Part shown: positions 9,124 to 18,267 of the stretch, in pieces
Layout of the letters: every line of letters starts with the position of its first letter
Numbering within the stretch: position 1 is the first letter of the stretch
Source of the DNA: Roseibium aggregatum
GTDB taxonomy: Bacteria > Pseudomonadota > Alphaproteobacteria > Rhizobiales > Stappiaceae
Assembly: GCF_014692675.1 (NCBI RefSeq)
Contig: NZ_JABFCZ010000010.1
Location: forward strand, 1-64,000
Direction of reading: 5' to 3'
DNA: 64,000 nucleotides
The notes under the pieces: generated by a model
What the model was told of the DNA's origin: nothing
The model's input: the letters and a program-made list of their open reading frames with translations, nothing else
Databases searched by the model: none
Position numbers and translations under genes: made by a program

Positions 9124-9468
9124 ATGGATTACAAAGCACTTGAAGAAAAATCGGAAGATGCGGCAGGCTTTCTGAAGATGCTCGCATCCGGCCCCCGGCT
9201 GCTGCTGATGTGCCAGATGTGGGACAAGGAATGCAGCGTCGGCGATCTTGCCGAGAAAACGGGAATGCGCATGCCGACCGTGTCGCAGCAGCTTTCGCTT
9301 CTGCGCGCGCAGGGCCTTGTCGAAACCCGCCGGGACGGCACGACCATCTATTACAAGCTGGTCAGCAAGGCCGCCCAGGACATCATGGGCATCCTTTACG
9401 CGCATTTCTGCCAGCCGCAGCTTCCCGATACGGTGTCCCAGATGCTCGAGGCAGAGCACGCGGACTAG
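9124..9468 (+). CDS. ArsR family regulator of the SqrR/BigR persulfide-sensor type
   Basis: 114 residues with an ArsR winged helix: recognition helix MPTVSQQLSLLRAQGLVETR and wing RRDGTTIYYKL. The metal-binding ELCVCDL motif of ArsR/SmtB proteins is absent. Instead Cys30 (helix 2, LLMCQMW) and Cys96 (helix 5, AHFCQPQ) are exactly 66 residues apart, the spacing of the sulfur-sensing pair in SqrR (C41/C107) and BigR (C42/C108), as I recall them. An additional Cys37 is present. Such proteins repress sulfide/persulfide detoxification genes until a polysulfide bridge forms. The start at 9124 gives the family N-terminus; a frame extension to 9088 overlaps an inverted repeat. Targets are not evident: no sqr or dioxygenase gene adjoins. 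Confidence 0.82.
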   Translation: MDYKALEEKSEDAAGFLKMLASGPRLLLMCQMWDKECSVGDLAEKTGMRMPTVSQQLSLLRAQGLVETRRDGTTIYYKLVSKAAQDIMGILYAHFCQPQLPDTVSQMLEAEHAD

Positions 9469-9505
9469 ACCTTGGCCGGGCACGACCCGACAGGCACAGA
9501 CAGAC

Positions 9506-9537
9506 AAAAAAGGCTGCCCGATCCGGGCAGCCTTTTT
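9506..9537 (+). terminator. Rho-independent terminator after the ArsR-type gene
   Basis: Perfect 9-bp GC stem GGCTGCCCG / CGGGCAGCC with a 3-nt loop, preceded by an A-run and followed by TTTTT. The flanking A and T runs pair as well, so it can work in both directions and also serve the converging creA gene. Confidence 0.9.
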
Positions 9538-9561
9538 GCTTTCCGCCGTTAATCGCCGGCG

Positions 9562-10065
9562 TCACTTCTTCATGTAATCGCTGCAGCGCGGCGCGGCTGC
9601 GTCGCCCCATGGCATAATCGGCACGGTCGATGTGGAATTCTTGGGGCTGCCCTCGATCAGCTTGTCCGAATAAACCAGATAGACCAGCACGTTCCGCTTG
9701 GCATCGCAGCCGCGGACAATGCGCATCTTCTTGAAAAGGAACGAGCGGCGCTGGCGGAACATCTCCTCGCCCTGCTCGAATTTCTCCTTGAAGACGACCG
9801 GCCCGACCTGGCGGCAGGCAAGAGAAACGTCGGAAACTTCCTCAGCCACACCGATCCAGCCGGAAATGCCGCCTTTCTCGGGAACCGTGAAGTGGCAGGC
9901 GACGCCCTCGATAATCGGATCGTCGATGGCGTAGGTGGCCAGCTTGTGGTCCGGTGTCAGGAACTTCCAGACCGTGGATTTCTTGAAAATGAGATCGGGT
10001 TCATCGGCCGCAAAGACAGAGCTCGCGCTCAGGACAAGGGCAAGGGCGGCGGCTGCCAGGCGCAT
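9562..10065 (-). CDS. creA: CreA family protein
   Basis: 167 residues from the ATG at 10065, preceded by AAGGAA; a start seven codons upstream would place that site inside the gene. Signal peptide at residues 1-20 (LAAAALALVLSASSVFA), then the CreA domain with ACHFTVPEKGGISGW, VSLACRQVGPV, RGCDAKRNVLVYLVYSDK and the closing IMPWG. The conserved cysteines suggest disulfides in the periplasm. CreA is widespread in Proteobacteria but its function is unknown. Convergent with the ArsR-type gene across a shared terminator. Confidence 0.93.
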   Translation of the reverse strand: MRLAAAALALVLSASSVFAADEPDLIFKKSTVWKFLTPDHKLATYAIDDPIIEGVACHFTVPEKGGISGWIGVAEEVSDVSLACRQVGPVVFKEKFEQGEEMFRQRRSFLFKKMRIVRGCDAKRNVLVYLVYSDKLIEGSPKNSTSTVPIMPWGDAAAPRCSDYMKK

Positions 10066-10185
10066 GGAACTTTCCTTCGAAGACAATGTCAGACGTTTCC
10101 GATGTGGGAACGCCGCCCCTTCATGTCCAGTCCACCAGTCCGGGGCAGGCTTAAAGCATGCCTCACAGGGTTATCGCCTGATGCC

Positions 10186-11331
10186 CTAGGCGCCGGCCGG
10201 TTCCAGGTTTCGGTCGGTTTTTTCCTTTTCCCCGTCCGCGCCATCCGCGGCCTTTTCGACCGCCTCGGTATCACCTGCGATATCGTCCAGCGACAGGTCG
10301 AGAACATCGCCGTCTACCTCGGATTCTTCACCGGCAGTGTTTTCCACGGCCCCTTCGGGCTCTTCCTGCGCAGAGACACCCTGCAGGGCATCGGCCAGAT
10401 CCTGGTCCCTTTCCGTGGTCCAGATCTGGGGGATGTCGAGACCCTGGGCTTCGTCATAGGCACGGGCGACGTTGAACGGCAGATGCCGCTCATAGTCCAC
10501 GAACGAGGCAAAGGCCGGATCCATGGCTTCCCTCACTGCGGCATAGGTTCCCTTCAATCCCTTGCCTTCCTGAACGCAGAAGGCCGCAGTATCGCGCAGG
10601 AGGACCAGAAAACCGGCGGTCGCGGAAACAGCCTCGTCGATCCGTTCAGCTCCGACCAGTGCCCTGCCGCGACCCGGCATCAGCGCATTCGGCCGGAAAG
10701 CCGCGATACGGCTGAGGGCTTTGGGCCAATCGGTCAGATGGGCATCGCCGCAATAGCAGGCCGCCTGATTGGCGACCAGGTCCCCGGCGAACAGCACGCC
10801 CGCGTCCGGCACCCAGACGACCACGTCGCCCATGGTATGACCGCGTCCCAAATGCATGAGCCGCACGTCCCTGCGCCCGAGGTTGATTGTCATGGAGGAC
10901 GCGAAGCTCATGGACGGCCGGATTTGCGCCGGCAGCCGCTTCGCCCCGCCGAAAAGCTCCGGCGTGCGGGAAAGAGAGGCCGATCGATCCGCCTGGCCGC
11001 GTTCCTCGATCATGCGCCTGGTCAGGTCCGAGGCGATGATCTCGCTGGGCTGGAAAGCCGCAGCGCCCAGGCTGGAATCCGCATGATAGTGGGTCAGAAC
11101 CACATATTTGACGGGCTTGTCCGTAACCTTGGCGATTTCGGCCAACACCGCTTCGGCGCCGTTTGCCGTCGGCTGGGCATCCACGACCAGAACCGAACTC
11201 TCGCCGATAACCACGCCGGTATTCGAGCCCCCCTCGACACAAAAGGCGTAACAGTCCCGCCCGACTTCGCGGAACGTGGTTTTCCTGTCCGGCTTGCTGG
11301 TGTCGTTCTTGGCGGTAACGTTTTTGTTCAT
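10186..11331 (-). CDS. MBL-fold metallo-hydrolase with incomplete second zinc site and acidic C-terminal tail
   Basis: 381 residues from the ATG at 11331. Metallo-beta-lactamase fold of the SoxH/quinoprotein-relay type: VVLTHYHADSSLG, GRGHTMGDVVVW and VLFAGDLVAN. Zn1 ligands H81, H83 and H165 and the shared D184 are present, as is D85. Two usual Zn2 histidines are replaced: the HxHxDH motif reads HYHADS (Ser86) and the usual PGHG reads PGRG (Arg221). The last 80 residues or so are an acidic, probably disordered tail (EEPEGAVENTAGEESEVDGD). No signal peptide, so cytosolic. Possibly a mono-zinc or non-hydrolytic member. Substrate unknown; not in an obvious operon. Confidence 0.82.
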   Translation of the reverse strand: MNKNVTAKNDTSKPDRKTTFREVGRDCYAFCVEGGSNTGVVIGESSVLVVDAQPTANGAEAVLAEIAKVTDKPVKYVVLTHYHADSSLGAAAFQPSEIIASDLTRRMIEERGQADRSASLSRTPELFGGAKRLPAQIRPSMSFASSMTINLGRRDVRLMHLGRGHTMGDVVVWVPDAGVLFAGDLVANQAACYCGDAHLTDWPKALSRIAAFRPNALMPGRGRALVGAERIDEAVSATAGFLVLLRDTAAFCVQEGKGLKGTYAAVREAMDPAFASFVDYERHLPFNVARAYDEAQGLDIPQIWTTERDQDLADALQGVSAQEEPEGAVENTAGEESEVDGDVLDLSLDDIAGDTEAVEKAADGADGEKEKTDRNLEPAGA

Positions 11332-11819
11332 GGCCGTCTCTCGTTTTATTCTGCGCGGTCGGCGAGTGCCGTCGAGCGAACCAATCCCTGTGCAAAGGCT
11401 CCCATTACCTCTGGTATGGAACACGGTCTCAGGATAACGAACCGATTCGCAAATACTTGCCGTCTAATCATTCCTCAAGCGCCGCCTTTTCAACAGATAG
11501 ATCACATTTTGTGGACAACTACTAGATATAGAAAGTCCTCTTGCTCCGGGTGCCGGCGCGTTTCTTCGCAACGGCGGCGTCATCACCTTCGCAGTGCTTT
11601 CGCCATCGCGCACAGCTTTTGCTAACCGGCAACAATGGCAGTATCTGGACAAGCGATTTCGTAATACCAATCATGGTTGACCATGGCCTAATCGGGGCAC
11701 GCTGCCGTTCACGAACGCAAGGCGCCCCTGCCGGTCACTGCAAACCCGGGCCGGATGCGCCATAACTTGCCGCGGCCGGTATACCGGATGAGCCTTGTGC
11801 GAGGTTGGATAGGCGGGAA
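11332..11819. other. Intergenic region upstream of MarR (no gene seen)
   Basis: About 490 bp between divergent genes, somewhat lower in GC around 11450-11550. Short open frames on both strands have no ribosome binding sites and unlikely composition. It contains two short palindromes, CATGGTTGACCATG (11672-11685) and the perfect 12-mer described separately, that may be operators. No RNA structure or repeat recognised. Confidence 0.45.
11776..11787. promoter_or_regulatory. Palindrome CCGGTATACCGG, candidate MarR operator
   Basis: Perfect 12-bp palindrome ending 32 bp before the marR start codon. MarR proteins usually bind palindromes overlapping their own promoter, so the position fits autoregulation. 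Inference only. Confidence 0.35.
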
Positions 11820-12323
11820 ATGAACGATGTAAAAAAATCTTCTCCAGCTGCGGACCAGGGATCCGAACAGGATGACGTCCTGGCGCTGGAGGAATTCCTG
11901 CCCTATCGCCTGGTGGTCCTGGCCGAAGAAGTCAGCCGTTCCTTTTCGCAGATCTACGCCGCGGAATTCGGCATCGGCATTCCCGAATGGCGGGTCGTCG
12001 CCGTCATCGGACAATGCCACCAGGTGACGGCGAAGGTCGTCGGCGAACGCAGCACAATGCACAAGACAAAGGTCAGCCGGGCCGTCGCCAATCTCGAAAA
12101 ATCCGGCCTCGTGACCCGCGCGCCCAATCCGGAAGACATGCGCGAGAGCTTCCTGACGCTCACCCCCAGGGGGCAAAAAATGTACGCGGACCTCGTTCCC
12201 AAGGCGCTTGCCTTTTCCAAGATGCTGATGGAAGCCCTGGCCCCGGAGCAGCGGAAGGCGCTGGAGGAGATCATTGCGCAGTTGACGAAGGCCTCGAGCT
12301 CTTTCCGCACCTCCCGAAAATAA
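11820..12323 (+). CDS. MarR family winged-helix transcriptional regulator
   Basis: 167 residues from the ATG at 11820 (an in-frame TTG lies 15 bp upstream). MarR fold: dimerisation helices at both ends, a winged helix at about residues 60-125 with the recognition segment TMHKTKVSRAVANLEKSGLV and the wing RAPNPEDMRESFLTLTPRG, which keeps the conserved D-x-R of MarR wings. The ligand is unknown. The divergent neighbour is the MBL-fold gene; 490 bp separate them, so shared control is possible but not shown. Confidence 0.92.
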   Translation: MNDVKKSSPAADQGSEQDDVLALEEFLPYRLVVLAEEVSRSFSQIYAAEFGIGIPEWRVVAVIGQCHQVTAKVVGERSTMHKTKVSRAVANLEKSGLVTRAPNPEDMRESFLTLTPRGQKMYADLVPKALAFSKMLMEALAPEQRKALEEIIAQLTKASSSFRTSRK

Positions 12324-12462
12324 AATTTTCGCCCGGCAAAGGCGCCAGCCGATCCCATATTAACTTCAAAGCAGAGCTTTGGTTGCTATCCTTGTCGTTC
12401 CTACCAATAGTGACGATAGGGAAGGCGCAGGGGCTGTGCGCCTGAAGGGTCAGGGATAAACT

Positions 12463-13836
12463 ATGACGGCAACTCGACCGGCAGCGTTCGGCATTTGGGT
12501 CAGGGTCTTGTCCCTGGCCGTTGCCTTGATGGCCGGCACCCCGCCAACGTCCGCTTCGGCGGCAAGCTGCGACAAACTGAGGGTCGAACTCGACCGCCTG
12601 GAACGGCAGGGCGGCGCTTCGCCGGAGGTCGCCAAATGGCAAGGACAGGCACGCCTCCAGCAAAAAGCAATCACGGCTGCAGAGCGTGACGCGCGGTACT
12701 TTCAATGCGCCACTCTGACCACGGTTCCGAAATGCCGCCAGCTCAACGCGAAAATCGCAAAAATGCAGGCCAATCTCGCCGCCATCGAGAAACAGGCCGC
12801 CCGCGCGGAACGGAAAACGACCGGCAGCGCCGGCCGGATCCGGCAGATCAGGGCATCGCTCGACCGGCAAAACTGCCTTGCGCCGGCTCAGGCCTCCTAT
12901 CCCGGCCGCGGCGAGGAAATCACCGTAAGCAGCGGCGGCGCAAATGTCTCCGGCCCCAACTTCTTCCAGCGCCTCTTCGGGCGGTCCCGCCATGTGGAGG
13001 TGATCGAAAGCGACGGCGAAATGGACGCACTGACATCGCGCAGGCGCCTGGCCTCCTCGAACAGTTCGGACGGGGTCCGCTTTCCGGCCGGCGGCACCTA
13101 CCGGACCATGTGCGTGCGCACCTGTGACGGCTATTACTTCCCGGTCAGTTTTGCGACCGGCCGGGACCAGTTCGTCAATGATGCCGCCCGCTGCAGCGAA
13201 ATCTGCCCGGCAGCGGAAACGGAACTGTTCGTCTACCGGAACCCGGGCGAGACTCAGGAAAATATGACGTCCCTGACCGGCATTGCCTACGGGGACCTGG
13301 AAAATGCCAACCGGTTCAAGACCGAATACGTTTCCGGCTGCAGCTGCAGGGCCCCTGCCCGCCAGGACACGGCCGGCAAGATGACCGTGATCAGCCAGAG
13401 CGCCGGCGATCTGTTCACCGTCAACGGGGCGAAGGTTTCCGTCCTGCTCCGGGGTCAGGCGAAGGGGATTCGCGCGTCGCTGACCGTCGACGGCAATGAA
13501 CCGGGCTCAACCGCCTTCAATCTTTCCCGCGAACCGGTCCGGCCGGACCATCTTCCGGCCTATCTGGATCCGGATACGCGGCTCAATCTCGAAGAGGGTT
13601 TCAACCTTCTGGCGTCGCTCAGGACAACTGCTTCCGGCGACAAGGAACCGATCGACGAAACCGCCGAGATAGAAACGTCCCACGGCCTGCCGGTGCTGGC
13701 CTCCGATAAACCGGATACCCCGCCGCCGGCCCCGGTCTTTACGGAAAACGCACCGGCATCCGCGCAGGCGGAAGCCGATGCTCAGCCGAAGGCGTCTATC
13801 CGGGTAGTCGGTCCAGAATATTTTGTCGCCCAATAA
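12463..13836 (+). CDS. DUF2865 domain-containing exported protein
   Basis: 457 residues. Signal peptide (about 1-32, ending SASA), a Lys/Gln-rich helical segment at about 35-140 likely to form a coiled coil, then the DUF2865 core with [35 protein letters not shown] and the Cys pair SGCSC. Conserved cysteines suggest a disulfide-rich periplasmic fold. Function is unknown; the family is essentially confined to alphaproteobacteria. The C-terminal 40 residues are Ala/Pro-rich. The 3' end overlaps the convergent gltX by 41 bp. Confidence 0.9.
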   Translation: MTATRPAAFGIWVRVLSLAVALMAGTPPTSASAASCDKLRVELDRLERQGGASPEVAKWQGQARLQQKAITAAERDARYFQCATLTTVPKCRQLNAKIAKMQANLAAIEKQAARAERKTTGSAGRIRQIRASLDRQNCLAPAQASYPGRGEEITVSSGGANVSGPNFFQRLFGRSRHVEVIESDGEMDALTSRRRLASSNSSDGVRFPAGGTYRTMCVRTCDGYYFPVSFATGRDQFVNDAARCSEICPAAETELFVYRNPGETQENMTSLTGIAYGDLENANRFKTEYVSGCSCRAPARQDTAGKMTVISQSAGDLFTVNGAKVSVLLRGQAKGIRASLTVDGNEPGSTAFNLSREPVRPDHLPAYLDPDTRLNLEEGFNLLASLRTTASGDKEPIDETAEIETSHGLPVLASDKPDTPPPAPVFTENAPASAQAEADAQPKASIRVVGPEYFVAQ

Positions 13837-15160
13837 GCGGCAGCAGATCCTTCATGTCAGGACCATGATCGAGACCGGTCAGGACCCGGCGCAGCGGCAT
13901 GAAAAGCCCGCGTCCCTTGCGGCCGGTTTCGGCCTTCAGGGCCTGCGTCCAGGCGCTCCATGTCTCGGCGGTCACCTCGCCGTCGGGTAGAAGATCGCGC
14001 GCCCTTGAGACATAGTCCCGGTCTTCTTCCTCGATCCGGCTTTCCACCGGCCCTTCGATAATCTGCCAGTAGAGCTTTGCGTCCCCGACCTTCTCGCAGT
14101 TTCCGCGGACGGCCGACCAGAAGGCTTCGCCTCCCGAAATGCCGAGCGCGGTCAGGCGATCGGAAGCAGCCGCATAGGGCATGTCGTGAACCAGGCGGGC
14201 GTTCAGGACCAGAAGTTCCGCCGGATCGAACTTGGCGGCGGAGCGGGACACGCTCGCCAGATCGAACTTTTCCGTCAGCGTTTCCATGTCCGGCACCGCT
14301 TCCACGGCATGACTGGTACCGGTGAGAACGGCTAGGGATGCCACCGCCATGGGTTCGATGCCGTCTTCGCGCAGGGATCCGATGGACAGCGCGCCCTTGC
14401 GCTTGGACAGCCCCTCGCCATCGACCGTCGTCAGAAGGTTGTGGTGGGCAAAGATTGGCGCCTCCGCGCCAAGCGCGCGGAAAATGGCGATCTGAACGGC
14501 GGTGTTGGCAACGTGATCCTCGCCACGGATGATATGCGTGACGCCCATGTCGATGTCATCGACAATGGAACACAGCGTATAGAGATAGCTGCCGTCCTCA
14601 CGGATCAGGACGGGATCCGACATGGACGCGAGATCGATTGACTGCTCGCCGCGGCACAGGTCGTTCCAGGAGATGTCTGTCCGGCGGGTCTCAAAAGGGT
14701 CGCCGTCATGGTTCGGCAGGAGGAACCGCCAGTGCGGCTTGCGGCCCTCGGCTTCGAATTTCGCCTTTTCCTCGTCCGTCAGTTTCAGTCCGGCGCGGTC
14801 GTAGACCGGCGGCCGGCCGAGCGCGCGGGCGCGCGAACGGCGGCGCTCCAGTTCGTCCGGCGTCTCGTAGCAGGCATAGAGCAGCCCGGCGGCTCTGAGC
14901 TTGTCTGCCGCCGCATCGTAGTTGGCGATCCGCTCCGACTGGCGTTCGATCTGATCGGGGTCGATACCCAGCCAGCGCAGGTCCCGCTCGATGGAAACTG
15001 CATATTCGACCTTAGACCGCTCCAGATCGGTATCGTCGAAGCGCAGGATGAACTTTCCGCCGGCCTGTTTGGCGAAGAGCCAGTTGAAAAGTGCCGGACG
15101 GCTGTTGCCGATGTGAATATGGCCCGTCGGGGACGGAGCAAAACGTGTGATGACAGTCAT
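13796..15160 (-). CDS. gltX: Glutamate--tRNA ligase (GluRS)
   Basis: 454 residues, class Ib synthetase. The HIGH region is [20 protein letters not shown] and the KMSKS loop is [13 protein letters not shown], the form common in alphaproteobacterial GluRS. The RGEDHVANT and [17 protein letters not shown] segments of the catalytic core are present, as is a C-terminal helical anticodon-binding domain. Attaches Glu to tRNA-Glu (and, in organisms using GatCAB, to tRNA-Gln). Many alphaproteobacteria have two GluRS copies; which one this is cannot be told here. Its last 41 bp overlap the convergent DUF2865 gene. Confidence 0.95.
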   Translation of the reverse strand: MTVITRFAPSPTGHIHIGNSRPALFNWLFAKQAGGKFILRFDDTDLERSKVEYAVSIERDLRWLGIDPDQIERQSERIANYDAAADKLRAAGLLYACYETPDELERRRSRARALGRPPVYDRAGLKLTDEEKAKFEAEGRKPHWRFLLPNHDGDPFETRRTDISWNDLCRGEQSIDLASMSDPVLIREDGSYLYTLCSIVDDIDMGVTHIIRGEDHVANTAVQIAIFRALGAEAPIFAHHNLLTTVDGEGLSKRKGALSIGSLREDGIEPMAVASLAVLTGTSHAVEAVPDMETLTEKFDLASVSRSAAKFDPAELLVLNARLVHDMPYAAASDRLTALGISGGEAFWSAVRGNCEKVGDAKLYWQIIEGPVESRIEEEDRDYVSRARDLLPDGEVTAETWSAWTQALKAETGRKGRGLFMPLRRVLTGLDHGPDMKDLLPLIGRQNILDRLPG

Positions 15161-15210
15161 GGGGTTTCAGGTACCGGGAGGAATGCGAAGACGCAAGCGG
15201 GATATTGCCG

Positions 15211-16452
15211 TTATCCGGTGCCCTGCGCCTCCATCCTGCGGTGCACGCGGCCGGCAATGAAGGTCAGGTTGGCCGACATGGCAAGGCAGTACAAAGACAT
15301 GCCGACCATCTGGTAGTCGAAGGAGACCTTGAGATCGATCAACCAGCCGACCAGCCCGGGCCCGATGGCGGACGACAGAACCATCAGGGCGAAGACCACC
15401 GAACGGACAGCGCCGAGATAACGGGTTCCGTAGACTTCCGGCCAGAGCGCGCCGATCAGTGTCGCCATGAAACCGTTGCTGATACCGAGCAGCGCCATGA
15501 ACAGGAAGGCCGCGTAACTATCATGGATCAATCCTAAGACCAGGCACGCGGCGGTTAGCGGCAGCAGCATGAACGGTAAAAGCGCGCGGGCGGAGTAGCG
15601 GTCGATCAGGGCACCCAGGATCAGCGATGACACCACGGCGAACATCGACATGACCGCAAAGGCACTGGCGAAGAGTTCCAGCGTCCAGCCGCGCAGTTCC
15701 ACCAGATAGACCTGATGGAACAGGACGGCAGTGGCAATGAAGGGCGGCGCGAGCACACCAGCTGACATGATCCAGAACGCCGGATCGCGCAGCACTTCCG
15801 CCCGGGTCCAGTGGCGCACCGGTCTGGGTTTCTCGCCCTCCGCCATGTTTTGCGGCGTCCGCTCCTTGCGCAGCAGGGCCAGGATGACCGGCAAGGCAAT
15901 GATGACCAGAGCGGCCGCGGCGATCAGCCATGTCACGCGCCAACCGAAGGCCGCACTCAGCACCACGAAACTGATCGGCAGTGTCGCTTCGGCCGCCGGA
16001 AAGCCGAGGCCGGCGATGGAGACCGCCCTTCCCCGCTGCGCGTCGAACCAGCGGCCGACGGCGGTCATTGACGTGTTGGACATCATGCCCTGGCCGAACA
16101 GGCGCAGGCCATAGATGACGAAGAACAGCATGATGACCGAGGAAACGCCTGCCATGGCGACGCAAAAGACCGCCAGCAGCACCATGACGACGGCAGCGAC
16201 CCGCGGGATCGAGTAACGGTCGAGGCTGCGGCCAATCCAGGGCAGGCTCATGGCGCTCGCCAGGGTCGCCGCCATGTAAAGCGTTCCGAATTCGCCATTG
16301 GACAGTCCGAATTCCTTGCGCACGCTGCCGGCAGACAGGCCGATGAAGAAGGTCTGGCCGAAACCTGAAAAGGCCGTCAGCAGAAACCCGGCCAGAAGCC
16401 AGCGGAAATTGGCGCGCACGAATGCGAAAAAAGCCACGGCGGATCCCCGCAT
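15211..16452 (-). CDS. MFS transporter
   Basis: 413 residues with twelve predicted membrane segments in the two-bundle MFS pattern. Motif A-like loops GRSLDRYSIPRV (after TM2) and GALIDRYSARALLP (after TM8) are visible. The N-terminal FLLTAFSGFGQTFFIGLSAG resembles the oxalate:formate antiporter/NarK-like group of MFS proteins. Substrate unknown. It lies 50 bp upstream of gltX on the same strand, with no clear terminator between. Confidence 0.88.
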   Translation of the reverse strand: MRGSAVAFFAFVRANFRWLLAGFLLTAFSGFGQTFFIGLSAGSVRKEFGLSNGEFGTLYMAATLASAMSLPWIGRSLDRYSIPRVAAVVMVLLAVFCVAMAGVSSVIMLFFVIYGLRLFGQGMMSNTSMTAVGRWFDAQRGRAVSIAGLGFPAAEATLPISFVVLSAAFGWRVTWLIAAAALVIIALPVILALLRKERTPQNMAEGEKPRPVRHWTRAEVLRDPAFWIMSAGVLAPPFIATAVLFHQVYLVELRGWTLELFASAFAVMSMFAVVSSLILGALIDRYSARALLPFMLLPLTAACLVLGLIHDSYAAFLFMALLGISNGFMATLIGALWPEVYGTRYLGAVRSVVFALMVLSSAIGPGLVGWLIDLKVSFDYQMVGMSLYCLAMSANLTFIAGRVHRRMEAQGTG

Positions 16453-16531
16453 GCCGCCTCGCCCGCAGTCGCCTCACGGGGCGCGGTGCAAGCGAAGCGT
16501 TCGACGTTGTCAGGAAGTTCCGCTGCCTGAG

Positions 16532-18220
16532 TCAGCTGCGGTCGCGGAACCGGTTGGTAATCGGATAGCGGCGGTCCCGACCAAAATTGCGGGCGGTGAT
16601 CTTCACGCCGGGAGGCGCCTGGCGCCGCTTGTATTCGGCAATGTAGAGCAGATGCTCGATTCTGTGAATGAGGTCGCGGTCATGGCCGCGTTTTTCGATG
16701 TCGCGCACCGCCATTTCCTGCTCGACAAGGCAGGACAGAATATCATCGAGCTGATCATACGGCGGCAGGGAATCCTGGTCCGTCTGGTTTTCCCTGAGTT
16801 CCGCGGAGGGAACCTTGGTGATGATGTTTCGCGGCACGACCTCGCCTTCGGGCCCCATCAGACAGTCGGAACGGTTCTTGTTGCGCCACCCCGCCAGGTC
16901 GTAGACCTGCGTCTTGTAGAGATCCTTGATCGGATTGTAGCCGCCGTTCATGTCGCCGTAGAGCGTGGCGTAGCCGACCGACATCTCCGACTTGTTGCCG
17001 GTGGTGACGACCATGTAGCCGAACTTGTTGGAGATCGCCATAAGGATGACGCCGCGGGAGCGCGCCTGCAGGTTCTCCTCCGTCGTGTCCGGAGCCCGGC
17101 CGGCAAAGACCGGAGCCAGCACCCTGGTGAAGCCCTCGACCGGGTCGGCGATCGGGATGGTGTCGAAGCGGATGCCGAGCGCAGTGGCGCAATCGGCCGC
17201 ATCCTTGAGGCTTTCGTCGGAGGTGTAGTGGTAGGGCATCATGATCGCATGGACCTTGTCGGCCCCAAGTGCATCGACGGCCATGGCCGCAACCACGGCG
17301 GAATCGATGCCGCCGGATAGCCCGAGCGTGACCCCGGGAAAGCCGTTCTTCAAAACATAGTCGCGCAGCCCCACGACACAGGCATTCCAGTTGGCCTCGT
17401 CCACATCGGGCAGAACGGTCACCGGGCCGCATTCGCACACCCAGGTTTCCTCGTTCAGCACCCAGTCCGTATAGGCAACACCGGCCTCGAACTGGGGCAT
17501 CTGGAACGCGAGCGTCCGGTCCGCCTGAAGCCCGAAGGACCCGCCGTCGAAGACCAGTTCGTCCTGGCCGCCGAACTGGTTGCAGAAGACAAGCGGCAGA
17601 CCGCTTTCCACGACCCGGGCAACCGCGACCTGCAACCGTTCCTCCGCCTTGTTCTCCCAATAGGGCGAACCGTTCGGAACCATGAGGATTTCGGCGCCGG
17701 TTTCGGCGAGGCACTCGCAAACCTCGTCGTTCCAGATATCCTCGCAGATCGGCACGCCGATGCGCACGCCCCGGAAGTCGACAGGTCCGGGCAGCGGCCC
17801 TGCGGAAAAGACCCGTTTTTCGTCGAAGACCCCGTAATTCGGCAGGTCGGTCTTGTAGCGAACCGCCTGGATCCGGCCGCCATCGATCAGAACGGCCGCG
17901 TTGTAGAGCTTGCCGTCGAACAGCCAGGGGGAGCCGATGATCATGCCCGGCCCGCCGTCGGCGGTTTCTTCCGCCAGCGCTTCGACCGATTGCATGCACT
18001 GTTCCACGAAGGCCGGCTTGAGAACCAGGTCTTCCGGCGGGTAACCGGCGACGGCCAGTTCCGGGCAAAGCACCAGATGGGCGCCTTCCTGCGCGGCTTC
18101 CGCCCGGACCCGGCGGATCAGATCCGAGTTGCCTGAGATATCGCCGACCACAGGATTGAGCTGGGCAATCCCGAGGCGAAGTTTGCCGCGAAGGGCTGTG
18201 GGTTTCGAAGCGCTCATCAT
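16532..18220 (-). CDS. nadE: Glutamine-dependent NAD+ synthase
   Basis: 562 residues (a second ATG one codon in, at 18217, is equally possible). The N-terminal nitrilase-type glutaminase domain (about 1-270) has the E-K-C triad in PELAVAGYPPEDL, YGVFDEKRVF and PICEDIWNDE. The C-terminal synthetase domain (about 290-555) has the ATP pyrophosphatase loop TLGLSGGIDSAVVAAMA and the conserved TTGNKSEMSVGYATLYGD. It makes NAD+ from deamido-NAD+ using ammonia channelled from glutamine. Stand-alone gene. Confidence 0.96.
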   Translation of the reverse strand: MMSASKPTALRGKLRLGIAQLNPVVGDISGNSDLIRRVRAEAAQEGAHLVLCPELAVAGYPPEDLVLKPAFVEQCMQSVEALAEETADGGPGMIIGSPWLFDGKLYNAAVLIDGGRIQAVRYKTDLPNYGVFDEKRVFSAGPLPGPVDFRGVRIGVPICEDIWNDEVCECLAETGAEILMVPNGSPYWENKAEERLQVAVARVVESGLPLVFCNQFGGQDELVFDGGSFGLQADRTLAFQMPQFEAGVAYTDWVLNEETWVCECGPVTVLPDVDEANWNACVVGLRDYVLKNGFPGVTLGLSGGIDSAVVAAMAVDALGADKVHAIMMPYHYTSDESLKDAADCATALGIRFDTIPIADPVEGFTRVLAPVFAGRAPDTTEENLQARSRGVILMAISNKFGYMVVTTGNKSEMSVGYATLYGDMNGGYNPIKDLYKTQVYDLAGWRNKNRSDCLMGPEGEVVPRNIITKVPSAELRENQTDQDSLPPYDQLDDILSCLVEQEMAVRDIEKRGHDRDLIHRIEHLLYIAEYKRRQAPPGVKITARNFGRDRRYPITNRFRDRS

Positions 18221-18267
18221 CCTTCGTGATTAGCGTGACGGTGAATGAGTTGCAATCGGTGCAAAGG

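Noticed and set aside
11464-11670. Short minus-strand frame in the gap before marR
   Set aside because: No ribosome binding site and an Arg-rich, shadow-like composition.
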